Both the position numbers and the translations under genes were made by a program. From Verrucomicrobiales bacterium (GTDB lineage: Bacteria; Verrucomicrobiota; Verrucomicrobiia; Limisphaerales; CAIMTB01): a DNA stretch of 64,000 nucleotides. Each line of letters starts with the position of its first letter. Position 1 is the first letter of the stretch. Location of the stretch: positions 1 through 64,000 of the forward strand of contig JAEUHG010000103.1 of the NCBI GenBank assembly GCA_016795425.1, given 5' to 3'. The notes under the pieces are model-generated. The model saw nothing but the letters and a program-made list of their open reading frames with translations. It did no database searches and was not told the origin of the DNA. Shown piece after piece: positions 8,686 to 16,860 of the stretch.

Positions 8686-9834
8686 TCAGGTCAGCTTGGC
8701 GTAGCGTGGGTCGGCCGCCAGTTTCTTCACTAGGTCGCGGATTTTCTGCGATTGGCTCTTGTGGGCCACCAAGGTGGCATCGTCGGTCTGGACGATGATC
8801 GAGTCGCGCAGGCCGACCACACAGATCGGCGTGCGATGGGCTTTGGTGCGCGCGTCATAGACCACGTTGCGGGCGGCATCGACATGGAGAAAATCGGCCT
8901 GGGCGCAATTGCCTTCGGGGTCGGCTTTCAGGTGCCGGGCCAGCGCGGGCCAGGCGCCCAGGTCGTCCCACTCGAAGGTGCCATCGGCGACGACGACGTT
9001 CTGCGCATGTTCCATCAGCGCGTAGTCGATGGAGATGCGTTTGATTTCCGGGTATTCCTTGGCCAGAACCCGGGCGAGTTTGGTGGGGCCGGCGGTCGCG
9101 GCGTTGAACCATCGCTGGCAGGCCGCATGCATTTCCGGTTGGTGCGCCTGCAGACCCTGGGTGACCGTGACAAACGACCAGATGAACATGCCGGCGTTCC
9201 ACCGGTATTGCCCGCCCTGCAAATAGCCAAGGGCGGTCTCGTAATTCGGCTTTTCCTTGAACGCCTCGGCGCGGTGGAAGGTGGACTTGTAGGCTTTTAC
9301 TCCCTGGGGCGGCGGCAGCGGATCGCCGACCTTGATGTACCCGTATCCGGTGGCGGGTTCGGTAGGGGGAATGCCGATGGTGACAATGACCTGGCCGCGG
9401 CTGGCGAGGTCCAGGCTGTCGCTCAGCACCTGCTGGAACTTCTTTTCCTCGGGAATGACGTGATCGGCGGGGAGCACCGCCATGACGGCGGTGGTCGACC
9501 GTGCCCCCACGAGGGCGGCCCCGAGGGTCACGGCGGCGCAGGTGTCGCGCCCGACCGGTTCGGCGATGACATTGTCCTTGGGCAGCTTGGGCAATTGCTT
9601 TCTGACCTCCGGCATTTGGGCGGCATTGGTGATGACCAGGATATTCTCGATCGGCACCAGCGGTAGGACTCGGTGAACCGCCTGTTGCAGGAACGAGGTG
9701 TCGCCCAGCAGCCGAAGCAGTTGCTTCGGGGCTTTCTCACGGCTCACCGGCCAGAAACGTTCCCCCCGGCCGCCGGCCATGATGATCACGTAACGATCCG
9801 AGGATTTGAGCTTTTTGGCTGCCTTGGTCTTCAT
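8686..9834 (-). CDS. manC: mannose-1-phosphate guanylyltransferase
   Basis: This 382-residue enzyme makes GDP-mannose from mannose 1-phosphate and GTP, a donor for surface polysaccharides and glycans. The nucleotidyltransferase signature VIIMAGGRGERFWPVSR followed by PKQLL is at about residues 16-39. Other family marks are LPADHVI (metal-binding Asp), AFKEKPN, WNAGMFIW, SIDYALMEH and FEWDDLGAW. It stops without the cupin-type phosphomannose isomerase domain of the bifunctional enzymes (about 480 residues), so it is monofunctional. The start lies 109 bases after trpA. A 12-bp palindrome (TGCGCCGGCGCA, 9865-9876) sits about 30 bases upstream of the ATG and could be a protein-binding site. Confidence 0.92.
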   Translation of the reverse strand: MKTKAAKKLKSSDRYVIIMAGGRGERFWPVSREKAPKQLLRLLGDTSFLQQAVHRVLPLVPIENILVITNAAQMPEVRKQLPKLPKDNVIAEPVGRDTCAAVTLGAALVGARSTTAVMAVLPADHVIPEEKKFQQVLSDSLDLASRGQVIVTIGIPPTEPATGYGYIKVGDPLPPPQGVKAYKSTFHRAEAFKEKPNYETALGYLQGGQYRWNAGMFIWSFVTVTQGLQAHQPEMHAACQRWFNAATAGPTKLARVLAKEYPEIKRISIDYALMEHAQNVVVADGTFEWDDLGAWPALARHLKADPEGNCAQADFLHVDAARNVVYDARTKAHRTPICVVGLRDSIIVQTDDATLVAHKSQSQKIRDLVKKLAADPRYAKLT

Positions 9835-9943
9835 GCGAAACTTCTTTAGGATTCAGGACCTCCGTGCGCCGGCGCAGCAAAAAACCTTCGACCCGACCGT
9901 CATTCTCGGGAGTGTGCGGCCGACGGAAACTGGTGATGCGACG

Positions 9944-10750
9944 TCAATCGCGCGGCCGATGCACCGCGGCGACCAAATCTTGAACGAACCGGGCCACTTC
10001 GCCGACGAGTTCCGGCGAGTCGCCATGCTGCGCGATACGCGACACGATCGCGCTCCCGACCACGACGCCATCCCCCGCCGCCGCCACGGTGCGGGCTTGG
10101 TCGGCATTGGAGACGCCGAAACCCACCGCGATGGGCAGCGTGGTATGCGCGCGAATGCGCGCCACCTTGGCGCCCATGGTGTCGGCGATGGTGGATTGCA
10201 TGCCGGTGACACCTTCCCGGGAGACGTAATAGAGGAAGCCCGATCCGCGGGCGGCGATGCGGGCGATGCGATCCTCCGGGGTGGTGGGCGCAACCAGCCA
10301 GATGGCGCAGAGGCCGGCGTCCTTCATTAGCCGCTCATAGTCATCGGCCTCCTCCGGTGGAAGATCCAGGACCAGGAGGCCGTCGACTCCGGCTTTCGCT
10401 GCCTCGGCGATGAAATGGTCCACTCCCACCCGGTGAAGGAGATTGAAGTAGAGGTAGAGAACGATCGGAATCGACGATTCGCGGCGGATCCGGGCCACCG
10501 CTTCCAAAACACGGGCCGGCGTGGTGCCGCTGGCGAGGCCGCGTTGGGCGGCGAGTTGATTCACCAACCCGTCGGCGAGCGGATCGCTGAAGGGCACTCC
10601 AAGTTCGAGCACATCGACCCCGGCGGCGTCGAAGGCCAGGGCCAGGGCGCGTGTCACTTCGAGGTTTGGGTCTCCTGCCCCGATATAAGCGACAAAGGCT
10701 TTGGAGCCCGAAGCTCGAAGTGACTGGAAGCGCTCGATGATGCGATTCAC
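9944..10750 (-). CDS. trpA: tryptophan synthase alpha chain
   Basis: The 268-residue product cleaves indole-3-glycerol phosphate to indole and glyceraldehyde 3-phosphate and passes indole to the beta subunit TrpB. The catalytic residues fall exactly where they do in the enterobacterial enzyme: Glu49 in VLELGVPFSDP and Asp60 in DPLADG. Phosphate-binding motifs GFGVSNADQ and GVVVGSAIV are near the C-terminus. The GTG at 10750 was chosen over upstream codons because it gives the standard N-terminus (NRIIERFQ) and is preceded by CAGGG at good spacing. No trpB lies beside it, so the pathway genes must be scattered. It probably heads the minus-strand run with manC and the DUF2851 gene. Confidence 0.96.
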   Translation of the reverse strand: MNRIIERFQSLRASGSKAFVAYIGAGDPNLEVTRALALAFDAAGVDVLELGVPFSDPLADGLVNQLAAQRGLASGTTPARVLEAVARIRRESSIPIVLYLYFNLLHRVGVDHFIAEAAKAGVDGLLVLDLPPEEADDYERLMKDAGLCAIWLVAPTTPEDRIARIAARGSGFLYYVSREGVTGMQSTIADTMGAKVARIRAHTTLPIAVGFGVSNADQARTVAAAGDGVVVGSAIVSRIAQHGDSPELVGEVARFVQDLVAAVHRPRD

Positions 10751-10877
10751 GGCGCAACCCTGCCAGTGTGCCGGAGGCATCACAAGAATGGCGCGGCACC
10801 TGCAGGGCGGGGGGGCCGGAGTCGGTGGATCCCGATTGAGATGTGACCTGTGGATCGGTTTTCGATAGAACAAGCCC

Positions 10878-12122
10878 ATGAATCTGCGGCGTTTGGCGGT
10901 GGCATTGGCGGTTTGGGGAGCGGTCCATGCCACCTGGGCCGAATTTCGAGCGGGCATCGCCGTGCGGGTGGTGACGCCTCAGCCTCTTTTGCCCGTGTCG
11001 GGCGGCATCGGGCCATCGGAACCTGTGACTCGGAAGGATGGCGATCTCACCGTGCGCGCGTTGGTTCTGGCGGATGGCGACACGCGCGTAGCCTTGGTCT
11101 CGGTCGATTTTCTGGGATTCCCCGCCGTGCTGGGCGACCGCGTTCGATCCCTGGTCCAGGGCATTCCCGCGGAGAACATCCTCATCGGTGCGACCCATAC
11201 CCATAGTGCACCTGACCCTTACGGATTCCCTGATGAGACCGGCAAGACCGGTGCGGATCTGAATTATCTGAAGTTCGTGGTCGAGCAGGCCGGCGCGGCC
11301 GTGAACGACGCCTTGAACCGCCTGGCTCCCGCGTCGGTGAAGATCGCCACCGGCGAAGCTCGCGGGAAGATCGCCTACAACGCCTATGCCGAGGCCCTCT
11401 TCGATCCGCGTTGCGTCGTCGTGCAATGCCTCGACGCCGCCGGCAAACCGATGGCGACTTTGGTGAATTACGCGGTGCATCCGGAGGTCTTCGGGTCACG
11501 CGCAGGAACCTGCAGTCCCGATCTGGTGGGGCCGCTCTATGACCGATTGGCGGAACTCGGAGCGGGCACCGGGATTTTTCTGAACGGAGCCCAGGGGGGC
11601 ATGGTCACCGCGGACAATCGCGGGCCGGACGGACGAGACGTTTCCTCATGGGCCGAATGTGTGCGCATCGGGAACCGCCTGGCGGAAGAGGCGGTTCGCA
11701 TGGTGAGTGACGCTCCTGTGCAACGGGAGCCGGGGCTGGAATGCCGCGCGCGCACGATTCGGTTTCCGGTCGAATCGCAGGTCCTGCTGGCCGTGCTGCG
11801 TGGATCGCCGATGGGATATGCCACCGACACCGATGGACGGGTTTCGGCGCGCCTGAATCATGTGCGGCTCGGGGACGCCGAAATGCTGACGATTCCCGGC
11901 GAGGCGTTGCCGAACGTGGGCGCCTACCTCAAGCGAAAGATGCGTGGGAAACACCAGCTGCTGCTGGGCCTGACCAACGACGCGTATGGATACATCCTGG
12001 CCAAGGAGGACTGGGGGGCGTTTCGTCGCTACGAGTATATTTCCCGCACCTGCCTGGGGGAGCGAACCGGAGAGATCCTCGTCAACGAGGCGCTGGCCCT
12101 GATCGCCGAGGCTTCGAAATAG
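10878..12122 (+). CDS. neutral ceramidase-like secreted hydrolase
   Basis: The 414-residue protein has a signal peptide (LAVALAVWGAVHATWA, cleavage near residue 21). Its fold family is the N-terminal domain of neutral/alkaline non-lysosomal ceramidase. Supporting motifs are FRAGIAVRVVTP, ALVSVDFLG, the zinc-ligand segment GATHTHSAPDPYG, NYAVHPEVF, FLNGAQGGMV and LTNDAYGYI. Bacterial members are found in many Verrucomicrobiota and Planctomycetota, and their substrates are mostly untested, so ceramide cleavage should not be assumed. It is divergent from trpA with 127 bases between. Its 3' end overlaps the end of coaX on the opposite strand by 41 bases. Confidence 0.87.
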   Translation: MNLRRLAVALAVWGAVHATWAEFRAGIAVRVVTPQPLLPVSGGIGPSEPVTRKDGDLTVRALVLADGDTRVALVSVDFLGFPAVLGDRVRSLVQGIPAENILIGATHTHSAPDPYGFPDETGKTGADLNYLKFVVEQAGAAVNDALNRLAPASVKIATGEARGKIAYNAYAEALFDPRCVVVQCLDAAGKPMATLVNYAVHPEVFGSRAGTCSPDLVGPLYDRLAELGAGTGIFLNGAQGGMVTADNRGPDGRDVSSWAECVRIGNRLAEEAVRMVSDAPVQREPGLECRARTIRFPVESQVLLAVLRGSPMGYATDTDGRVSARLNHVRLGDAEMLTIPGEALPNVGAYLKRKMRGKHQLLLGLTNDAYGYILAKEDWGAFRRYEYISRTCLGERTGEILVNEALALIAEASK

Positions 12123-12912
12123 TCGGCAGCTGGTGGGCCAACCAGAGAAGTCGCAAGCCTTCGAGCGTGAGGTTGGGACGGACTTCGTGGATGTCGGTCA
12201 CCCCTTGGGCGAGGAGGTGAGCGTAGCCGCCGGTGGCGATCACCGGCAATCGCCGCGTGCCCATCTCCTTGCGCAACTCACCGATGAGTTCCCGCACCAA
12301 ACCGCGGTATCCGTGCACCGCACCGACCAACATGGCTTCCTCCGTGCTTCGACCAATGGCGGATTTCACCTCGCGAATGCGAATGCGTGGCAGGAGCGCC
12401 GTCTTCTCGTGAAGATAGTCCGTCATCGCCGCCAGCCCCGGCGCGATGATGCCGCCGATGTAGTTTCCGCCGCCATCCACGATATCGAAAGTCACCGCCG
12501 TGCCGAAATCCACCACCACGCACGGTGCGCCGTGATAGTGTCGCGCCGCAATGGCGTTGGCGAGGCGGTCGGGGCCGATGGTCTCCGGCCGCGGGTAATT
12601 CAGTCCGACGCCTCGGACCGTGGCATGGGTGAGTACCAGCGGATCGAGGCCCAGGCTGGATCTTACCCATCGTGCGGCATCGCGAGTCGCGGTGGGGACC
12701 ACACTGCAAAGGGCGACCGCGGTGGGTTGGAGTCCGCCCAGGAACGCTCCGAGTTGGCGGGCCCCGCTTCCCGAGGCCAGGGCTTTGGTGGGCAGATCCG
12801 TGTGCCGCAGCAGACGGGTCGGTGTGGACAGGCCCACGTGGCAGTGCGTGTTCCCGATGTCGAGCAGGAGGAGTTTGGCGCGGTGGAAACCTGGTTTCAT
12901 TCGATACGTCAT
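12082..12912 (-). CDS. coaX: type III pantothenate kinase
   Basis: This 276-residue enzyme phosphorylates pantothenate in the first step of coenzyme A synthesis. CoaX-type motifs are LLLDIGNTHCHVGL (the phosphate loop with catalytic Asp), ETIGPDRLANAIAA, VVDFGTAVTFDIVD and GGIIAPGL. The ATG at 12912 overlaps the birA stop codon as ATGA. A second ATG four codons on (MKPGFH) is possible. It is the last gene of the nadC-birA-coaX cofactor operon and its stop codon lies within the 3' end of the convergent ceramidase-like gene. Confidence 0.95.
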   Translation of the reverse strand: MTYRMKPGFHRAKLLLLDIGNTHCHVGLSTPTRLLRHTDLPTKALASGSGARQLGAFLGGLQPTAVALCSVVPTATRDAARWVRSSLGLDPLVLTHATVRGVGLNYPRPETIGPDRLANAIAARHYHGAPCVVVDFGTAVTFDIVDGGGNYIGGIIAPGLAAMTDYLHEKTALLPRIRIREVKSAIGRSTEEAMLVGAVHGYRGLVRELIGELRKEMGTRRLPVIATGGYAHLLAQGVTDIHEVRPNLTLEGLRLLWLAHQLPTISKPRRSGPAPR

Positions 12913-13883
12913 TTGTCGAGGGTCACGTCCCCGCCGATGATGCGTTCCAGGTGGCCATGCTCGGTTCTCACCAGCAACGCGCCTTCCTCATCCAGGGATT
13001 CGGCGCGGCCGCTGATGCGGCGATTCCCAGCCAGGACCGAGACATTGCGGCCGAGAGTGGAGCACCGATCCGACCATTCGTCGGCGATCACGGCAAAATC
13101 GTCGTCCAGCACGCGGGCATAAACGGCATCCAACTCCCGCAGCAAGGCGGCCGCCAACGCCGGGCGATCGACGGTGCGGCCGAGTTCGATACGCAGGGAA
13201 GTTGCGGTTTGGCGCGTCGCGGGCGGGAGATCCTCGGGCAGCAGATTGACGTTCACCCCAATGCCGAGGCACACATGCCGGACGGAATCCAGTTCACCGC
13301 TGAGTTCCGTCAGGACGCCGGCGATCTTGCGTCCGTGGATCATCAGATCGTTCGGCCACTTGATGTCCGGTTTTAGTGGCGATTGGGACTGGATGGCGCG
13401 CGCCATGGCGACGGCAGCCGCGACGGTGATGCGGGTGACGGCGTTCGGCCGGAGTTTCGGGCGCAGCAGCACCGACAGCCAGAGCCCTTTGCCCGCCGGG
13501 GAGATCCATTCGCGACCCAGACGTCCGCGACCACGTGATTGGGTCTCGGCGAACACCACCATTCCCTCCCGCACACCGTCCCTCGCGAGTTTCTCCAGCA
13601 CGTCGCTGGTCGAGGACGTTTGTTGAAACACGCGAATTTCCCGCCCCACCGCCCGGACCAGGCCGATCCGTGAGGCCAGGTCGTCGGCATGCAGACGGTC
13701 CGGACAGGCGAGGAGGCGGTAGCCGCGGTGCGGGCTGGCCTCGATTTGGTACCCCAGGCTCCGCAATTCCTCGATGCGAGCCCAGATCGCCGCCCGGGTG
13801 ACACCCAGCCGTTGGGAAAGGTCTGATCCGGACGCCCATTCCGCCGCTCGCAAGGCACCCAGGATGGCCGCGTCGAGATTCAT
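12909..13883 (-). CDS. birA: biotin protein ligase / biotin operon repressor
   Basis: The 324-residue enzyme activates biotin with ATP and attaches it to carrier proteins such as AccB. An N-terminal winged helix-turn-helix (SDLSQRLGVTRAAIWARIEEL) shows it is the bifunctional type that can also repress biotin genes. Catalytic-domain motifs include TSSTSDVL, the biotinyl-adenylate loop GRGRLGREWISPAGKGLW, IKWPNDLMI and KIAGVLTE, and a small C-terminal domain follows. The ATG at 13883 shares one base with the nadC stop codon (TGATG), and the 3' end overlaps coaX by four bases, so all three genes should be translationally coupled. Confidence 0.95.
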   Translation of the reverse strand: MNLDAAILGALRAAEWASGSDLSQRLGVTRAAIWARIEELRSLGYQIEASPHRGYRLLACPDRLHADDLASRIGLVRAVGREIRVFQQTSSTSDVLEKLARDGVREGMVVFAETQSRGRGRLGREWISPAGKGLWLSVLLRPKLRPNAVTRITVAAAVAMARAIQSQSPLKPDIKWPNDLMIHGRKIAGVLTELSGELDSVRHVCLGIGVNVNLLPEDLPPATRQTATSLRIELGRTVDRPALAAALLRELDAVYARVLDDDFAVIADEWSDRCSTLGRNVSVLAGNRRISGRAESLDEEGALLVRTEHGHLERIIGGDVTLDK

Positions 13884-14737
13884 CAGGATTCGAAATCCAA
13901 TCCGATGTCCACCCACGGCGCCGAGTGAGTGAGTCCACCTACGGAGATGAAGTCGACGCCGGTCTCCGCGACGGCGCGGACGTTCTCAAGGCGGATGCCG
14001 CCACTCGCCTCGGTGAGGGCTTGGCCTCGGCAGATCGCCACGGCCTGCCGAAGGTCGTCCGGTGACATGTTGTCGAGCAGCACGATATCGGCACCTGCGT
14101 CGATGGCTTGGCGCACTTGGTCAAGATGATCGGCTTCGACTTCGATCTTGAGATAAGGATGGCGCTGGCGCGCGCGCGCGATGGCGGCGGCCACGGGATT
14201 CGGGCTGGCTCCTCTGAGCGCGACGAGGTGGTTGTCCTTGATGAGGATGAGATCATCGAGTCGCTGCCGATGGTTGACCCCGCCGCCACAGGCAACGGCG
14301 TACTTGTCGAGGCGCCGCCAACCCGGCGTCGTCTTGCGCGTGTCGAGAATGCGCGCCTTTGTTCCTTTGACCCGATGGACGAAGGCCGCGGTCAAGGTGG
14401 CGATGCCGGAGAGACGCTGCAGGCAGTTCAGCGCGACGCGTTCGGCGGTCAACAGCGCCCGCGCCGGGCCTTCGACGGTCAATAGAACCGCTCCCAGTTC
14501 TGCGGAATCGCCGTCGCGAAGGCCGCCTTCCAGAACGACTTTGGGGGCAAGTTCGCGAAACGCCGCCGCGGCGAGTTCCAGTCCTGCGACGACCAGATCC
14601 TGACGGGCCTTGATATGGCCCCGGGCGCGGGTGGATTCGGGGATGGTGGAAGCCGTGGTGACATCGCCCGCGCCCAAATCCTCGGCCAGGGCCGCTCGCA
14701 CCAAGGTCTGCACCTCGCCTGGAGATAGCGGAATCAC
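13883..14737 (-). CDS. nadC: nicotinate-nucleotide pyrophosphorylase
   Basis: This 284-residue enzyme joins quinolinate and PRPP to nicotinate mononucleotide with loss of CO2, a step in NAD synthesis. The signature ARILDTRKTTPGWRRLDKYA, then GGGVNHRQRLDD and LIKDNHL, the Glu/Asp segment IEVEADHLDQV and IVLLDNMSPDDL mark the family. The GTG at 14737 was chosen because it gives the normal length and is preceded by AGGAATAGG at good spacing. The long open frame upstream is antisense to the SGNH hydrolase gene and has no family pattern. It is the first gene of nadC-birA-coaX, with 135 bases to the divergent neighbour. Confidence 0.94.
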   Translation of the reverse strand: MIPLSPGEVQTLVRAALAEDLGAGDVTTASTIPESTRARGHIKARQDLVVAGLELAAAAFRELAPKVVLEGGLRDGDSAELGAVLLTVEGPARALLTAERVALNCLQRLSGIATLTAAFVHRVKGTKARILDTRKTTPGWRRLDKYAVACGGGVNHRQRLDDLILIKDNHLVALRGASPNPVAAAIARARQRHPYLKIEVEADHLDQVRQAIDAGADIVLLDNMSPDDLRQAVAICRGQALTEASGGIRLENVRAVAETGVDFISVGGLTHSAPWVDIGLDFES

Positions 14738-14872
14738 GGACCTATTCCTGTCGGAAACCTGCACCCGGTTGAAACAAAATCCTCCGCTGTTGCGCGAAAG
14801 AACGAGGTGATGGTGCGGCTTGCAGGTGCATCTGGACTCGCGGCGTGGCTCCCGGCGACGTAGATATCGCCC

Positions 14873-15559
14873 GTGGATTCCTTCGGATTCTTGTTCAAAC
14901 GGTTCGTTTTGCTGGGATGGATGGTGGCCGCCAGTGCCGGGGTACGGGCGGGAGTCGAAAAGTGGGAGCCGGACATCCAGGCCTTTGAAGCGGCAGATCG
15001 GGCGTCCACCCTCTCCACCGGCAAGGTCATGCTCTACGGGAGTTCCAGCTTCCGATTGTGGACCAACGTCGCCGCTGCCTTTCCCGGGGTCCCGATCGTC
15101 AATCGCGGTTTCGGTGGATCCCAACTCAGCGACCTCAATGCCTTCTACGACCGGGTGGTGGTGCCGCACGCGCCGCAGGTGCTGCTCGTCTACGGTGGCG
15201 ACAACGACATTGCCGCTGGCAAATCCGCCGACCAGGTCGTGCAGGATTTTGTCGCGCTCGTTGAAAAAGTGCGCCGCGACCTGCCGCAGACTCGTATTGC
15301 CTTCGTGGCGATCAAGCCGAGTCCGTCCCGGCTCAAAAATCTCGAGGATCAGCGTCTCGCCAACGCCCGCCTGAGTCGGTTTGCCACCCAGAGGCGGCGG
15401 GTGGATTTCCTGGATGTGGCGACGCCGCTCCTCGATCGCCAGGGACGGCCGGATCCAAAGTATTTTCGGAGCGACCAACTCCACCTGAACGGGGACGGCT
15501 ACGAACAGTGGCGACGGATTATAGGCCCGTACCTGAGCCGGTGGGTGCGGTCGAAGTGA
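14873..15559 (+). CDS. secreted SGNH/GDSL-type hydrolase
   Basis: This 228-residue protein has a signal peptide at about residues 10-27 (FVLLGWMVAASAGVRA) and the blocks of an SGNH esterase. Block I is VMLYGSSSFRLW with the nucleophile Ser, the Gly block is NRGFGGSQLSD, the Asn block is VYGGDNDIAAG and the C-terminal catalytic pair is in RSDQLHLNGDGY. It would act on an ester in the periplasm or outside the cell; the substrate is unknown. The start codon is GTG. It is divergent from nadC and 42 bases upstream of the VCBS-repeat gene, with which it may be co-transcribed. Confidence 0.88.
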   Translation: MDSFGFLFKRFVLLGWMVAASAGVRAGVEKWEPDIQAFEAADRASTLSTGKVMLYGSSSFRLWTNVAAAFPGVPIVNRGFGGSQLSDLNAFYDRVVVPHAPQVLLVYGGDNDIAAGKSADQVVQDFVALVEKVRRDLPQTRIAFVAIKPSPSRLKNLEDQRLANARLSRFATQRRRVDFLDVATPLLDRQGRPDPKYFRSDQLHLNGDGYEQWRRIIGPYLSRWVRSK

Positions 15560-15601
15560 AATCGTTGCGACAATCCCCCGCACGGGATCTAGCATGACGG
15601 C

Positions 15602-16825
15602 ATGATTCCACGAATTCCGCGCGCGCGGGTGGCCGCCCTATGCGCCGCGTGCTGCCTTGGTTCGGGATTGGTCCTGCGAGGTGCGCCGGCTCCGGAACCC
15701 CGATTCCGAGCCACAACGGTCGACCCGGGAATTGCCATCGGGTACGGCTTGGCCATTGCCGATGTGGATGGCGATCGGCGCCTTGATCTCGTCCTTGCCG
15801 ACAAGCAGGTGATTGCGTGGTACCGCAATCCCGACTGGACCAAGCACGTGATCGCAGAACGGCTGACGGAACTGGATCATGTCTGCATTGCTGCGGCCGA
15901 CATCGATGGCGATGGGAAGGCGGAGGTGGCGGCGGGTGCGGGTTGGAATCCCGGAGACACCATCGGCAGCGGCGCTCTTTTTTATCTGTCTCCTCCAGCC
16001 GACCGAACCCAGCGGTGGGAGCCGATCCGATTGGCCCATGATCCGACGATTCATCGTATTCGCTGGGCGCGATGGCGGAATGATCGTTACGACCTGCTTT
16101 CGCTGCCGCTCCACGGCCGCGGCAACAAGAACGGCGAGGGCGATGGGGTGCGCTTTCTGGCTTATCACAAGCCCGCTGACGTGAAATCGGCGTGGACCAC
16201 GACCCAGATTCAGGATCGCTGGCACGCGGCCCACAATTTTGATGTCTTTCGCGATCCCGGACAGACGGTCGACAGCGTTTTCACCGCGGCGCGGGAAGGC
16301 ATCTATCGCGTCGATGGAGCGGGCGCCGGCCGTCCGGTGCGCGCCTTGGCGTCCAGCACGGGCACGCCGGAATTCGCCGGCGCGGGCGAGGTGCGCGCCG
16401 GCCGCGTGGGAGATCGCGTGGCGTTCGCGGCATCCATCGAACCCATGCATGGACCCCAGGTCGTGGTCTATCAGCCGCGGTCGGGAGACTCGGGGGACGG
16501 CTTGTGGGAACGACGAGTCATCGATGGCACGCTGGTGGATGGTCACGGCCTGGCCTGCGGGGATTTGCTTGGTTTGGGCCGCGACCAGATCGTGGCGGGA
16601 TGGCGGGCCATGAATCGGCCGGGATCCAGGGTTGGAATCCGCCTCTACGTGCCGGAAGGCGATCGTGGGTGGGATCGATGGACGACGCATGTCATCGATG
16701 ACAATGCCATGGCGTGTGAAGACCTTCAGTTGGCGGATCTCGACGGCGATGGAGATCTGGACTTGGCCGCAGCCGGCCGCGCGACACGTAACGTGGTGAT
16801 CTATTGGAACGAGCGCCTGCCCTGA
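15602..16825 (+). CDS. secreted VCBS/FG-GAP repeat protein
   Basis: This 407-residue protein begins with a signal peptide (VAALCAACCLGSGLVLRGAPA). It then has FG-GAP/VCBS blades with calcium-binding DxDxDG loops: IADVDGDRRLDLVLA, AADIDGDGKAEVAA and, at the end, LADLDGDGDLDLAAA. The layout suggests a seven-bladed beta-propeller of the integrin type, and proteins of this class are abundant secreted products in Verrucomicrobiota. No enzyme motif is visible, so carbohydrate binding or protein contact is only a guess. It is the second gene after the SGNH hydrolase and is convergent with the MFS gene, 35 bases away. Confidence 0.87.
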   Translation: MIPRIPRARVAALCAACCLGSGLVLRGAPAPEPRFRATTVDPGIAIGYGLAIADVDGDRRLDLVLADKQVIAWYRNPDWTKHVIAERLTELDHVCIAAADIDGDGKAEVAAGAGWNPGDTIGSGALFYLSPPADRTQRWEPIRLAHDPTIHRIRWARWRNDRYDLLSLPLHGRGNKNGEGDGVRFLAYHKPADVKSAWTTTQIQDRWHAAHNFDVFRDPGQTVDSVFTAAREGIYRVDGAGAGRPVRALASSTGTPEFAGAGEVRAGRVGDRVAFAASIEPMHGPQVVVYQPRSGDSGDGLWERRVIDGTLVDGHGLACGDLLGLGRDQIVAGWRAMNRPGSRVGIRLYVPEGDRGWDRWTTHVIDDNAMACEDLQLADLDGDGDLDLAAAGRATRNVVIYWNERLP

Positions 16826-16828
16826 CCG

Positions 16829-16846
16829 GCGGGCTGGAAGGCCCGC
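16829..16846. terminator. weak hairpin between convergent genes
   Basis: GCGGGC and GCCCGC form a 6-bp stem with a 6-base loop in the 35-base gap between the VCBS-repeat and MFS genes. There is no T-tract on either strand, so termination is uncertain. Confidence 0.3.
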
Positions 16847-16860
16847 AAGACTCGACGACT

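Noticed and set aside
14165..14180. GC alternation in nadC that could form Z-DNA
   Set aside because: It encodes the ordinary Arg-Ala-Arg stretch of NadC; no reason to call it regulatory.
13883..15595. 570-codon version of nadC
   Set aside because: The extra N-terminal 286 codons are antisense to the SGNH hydrolase gene. The GTG at 14737 with a Shine-Dalgarno sequence gives the normal length.
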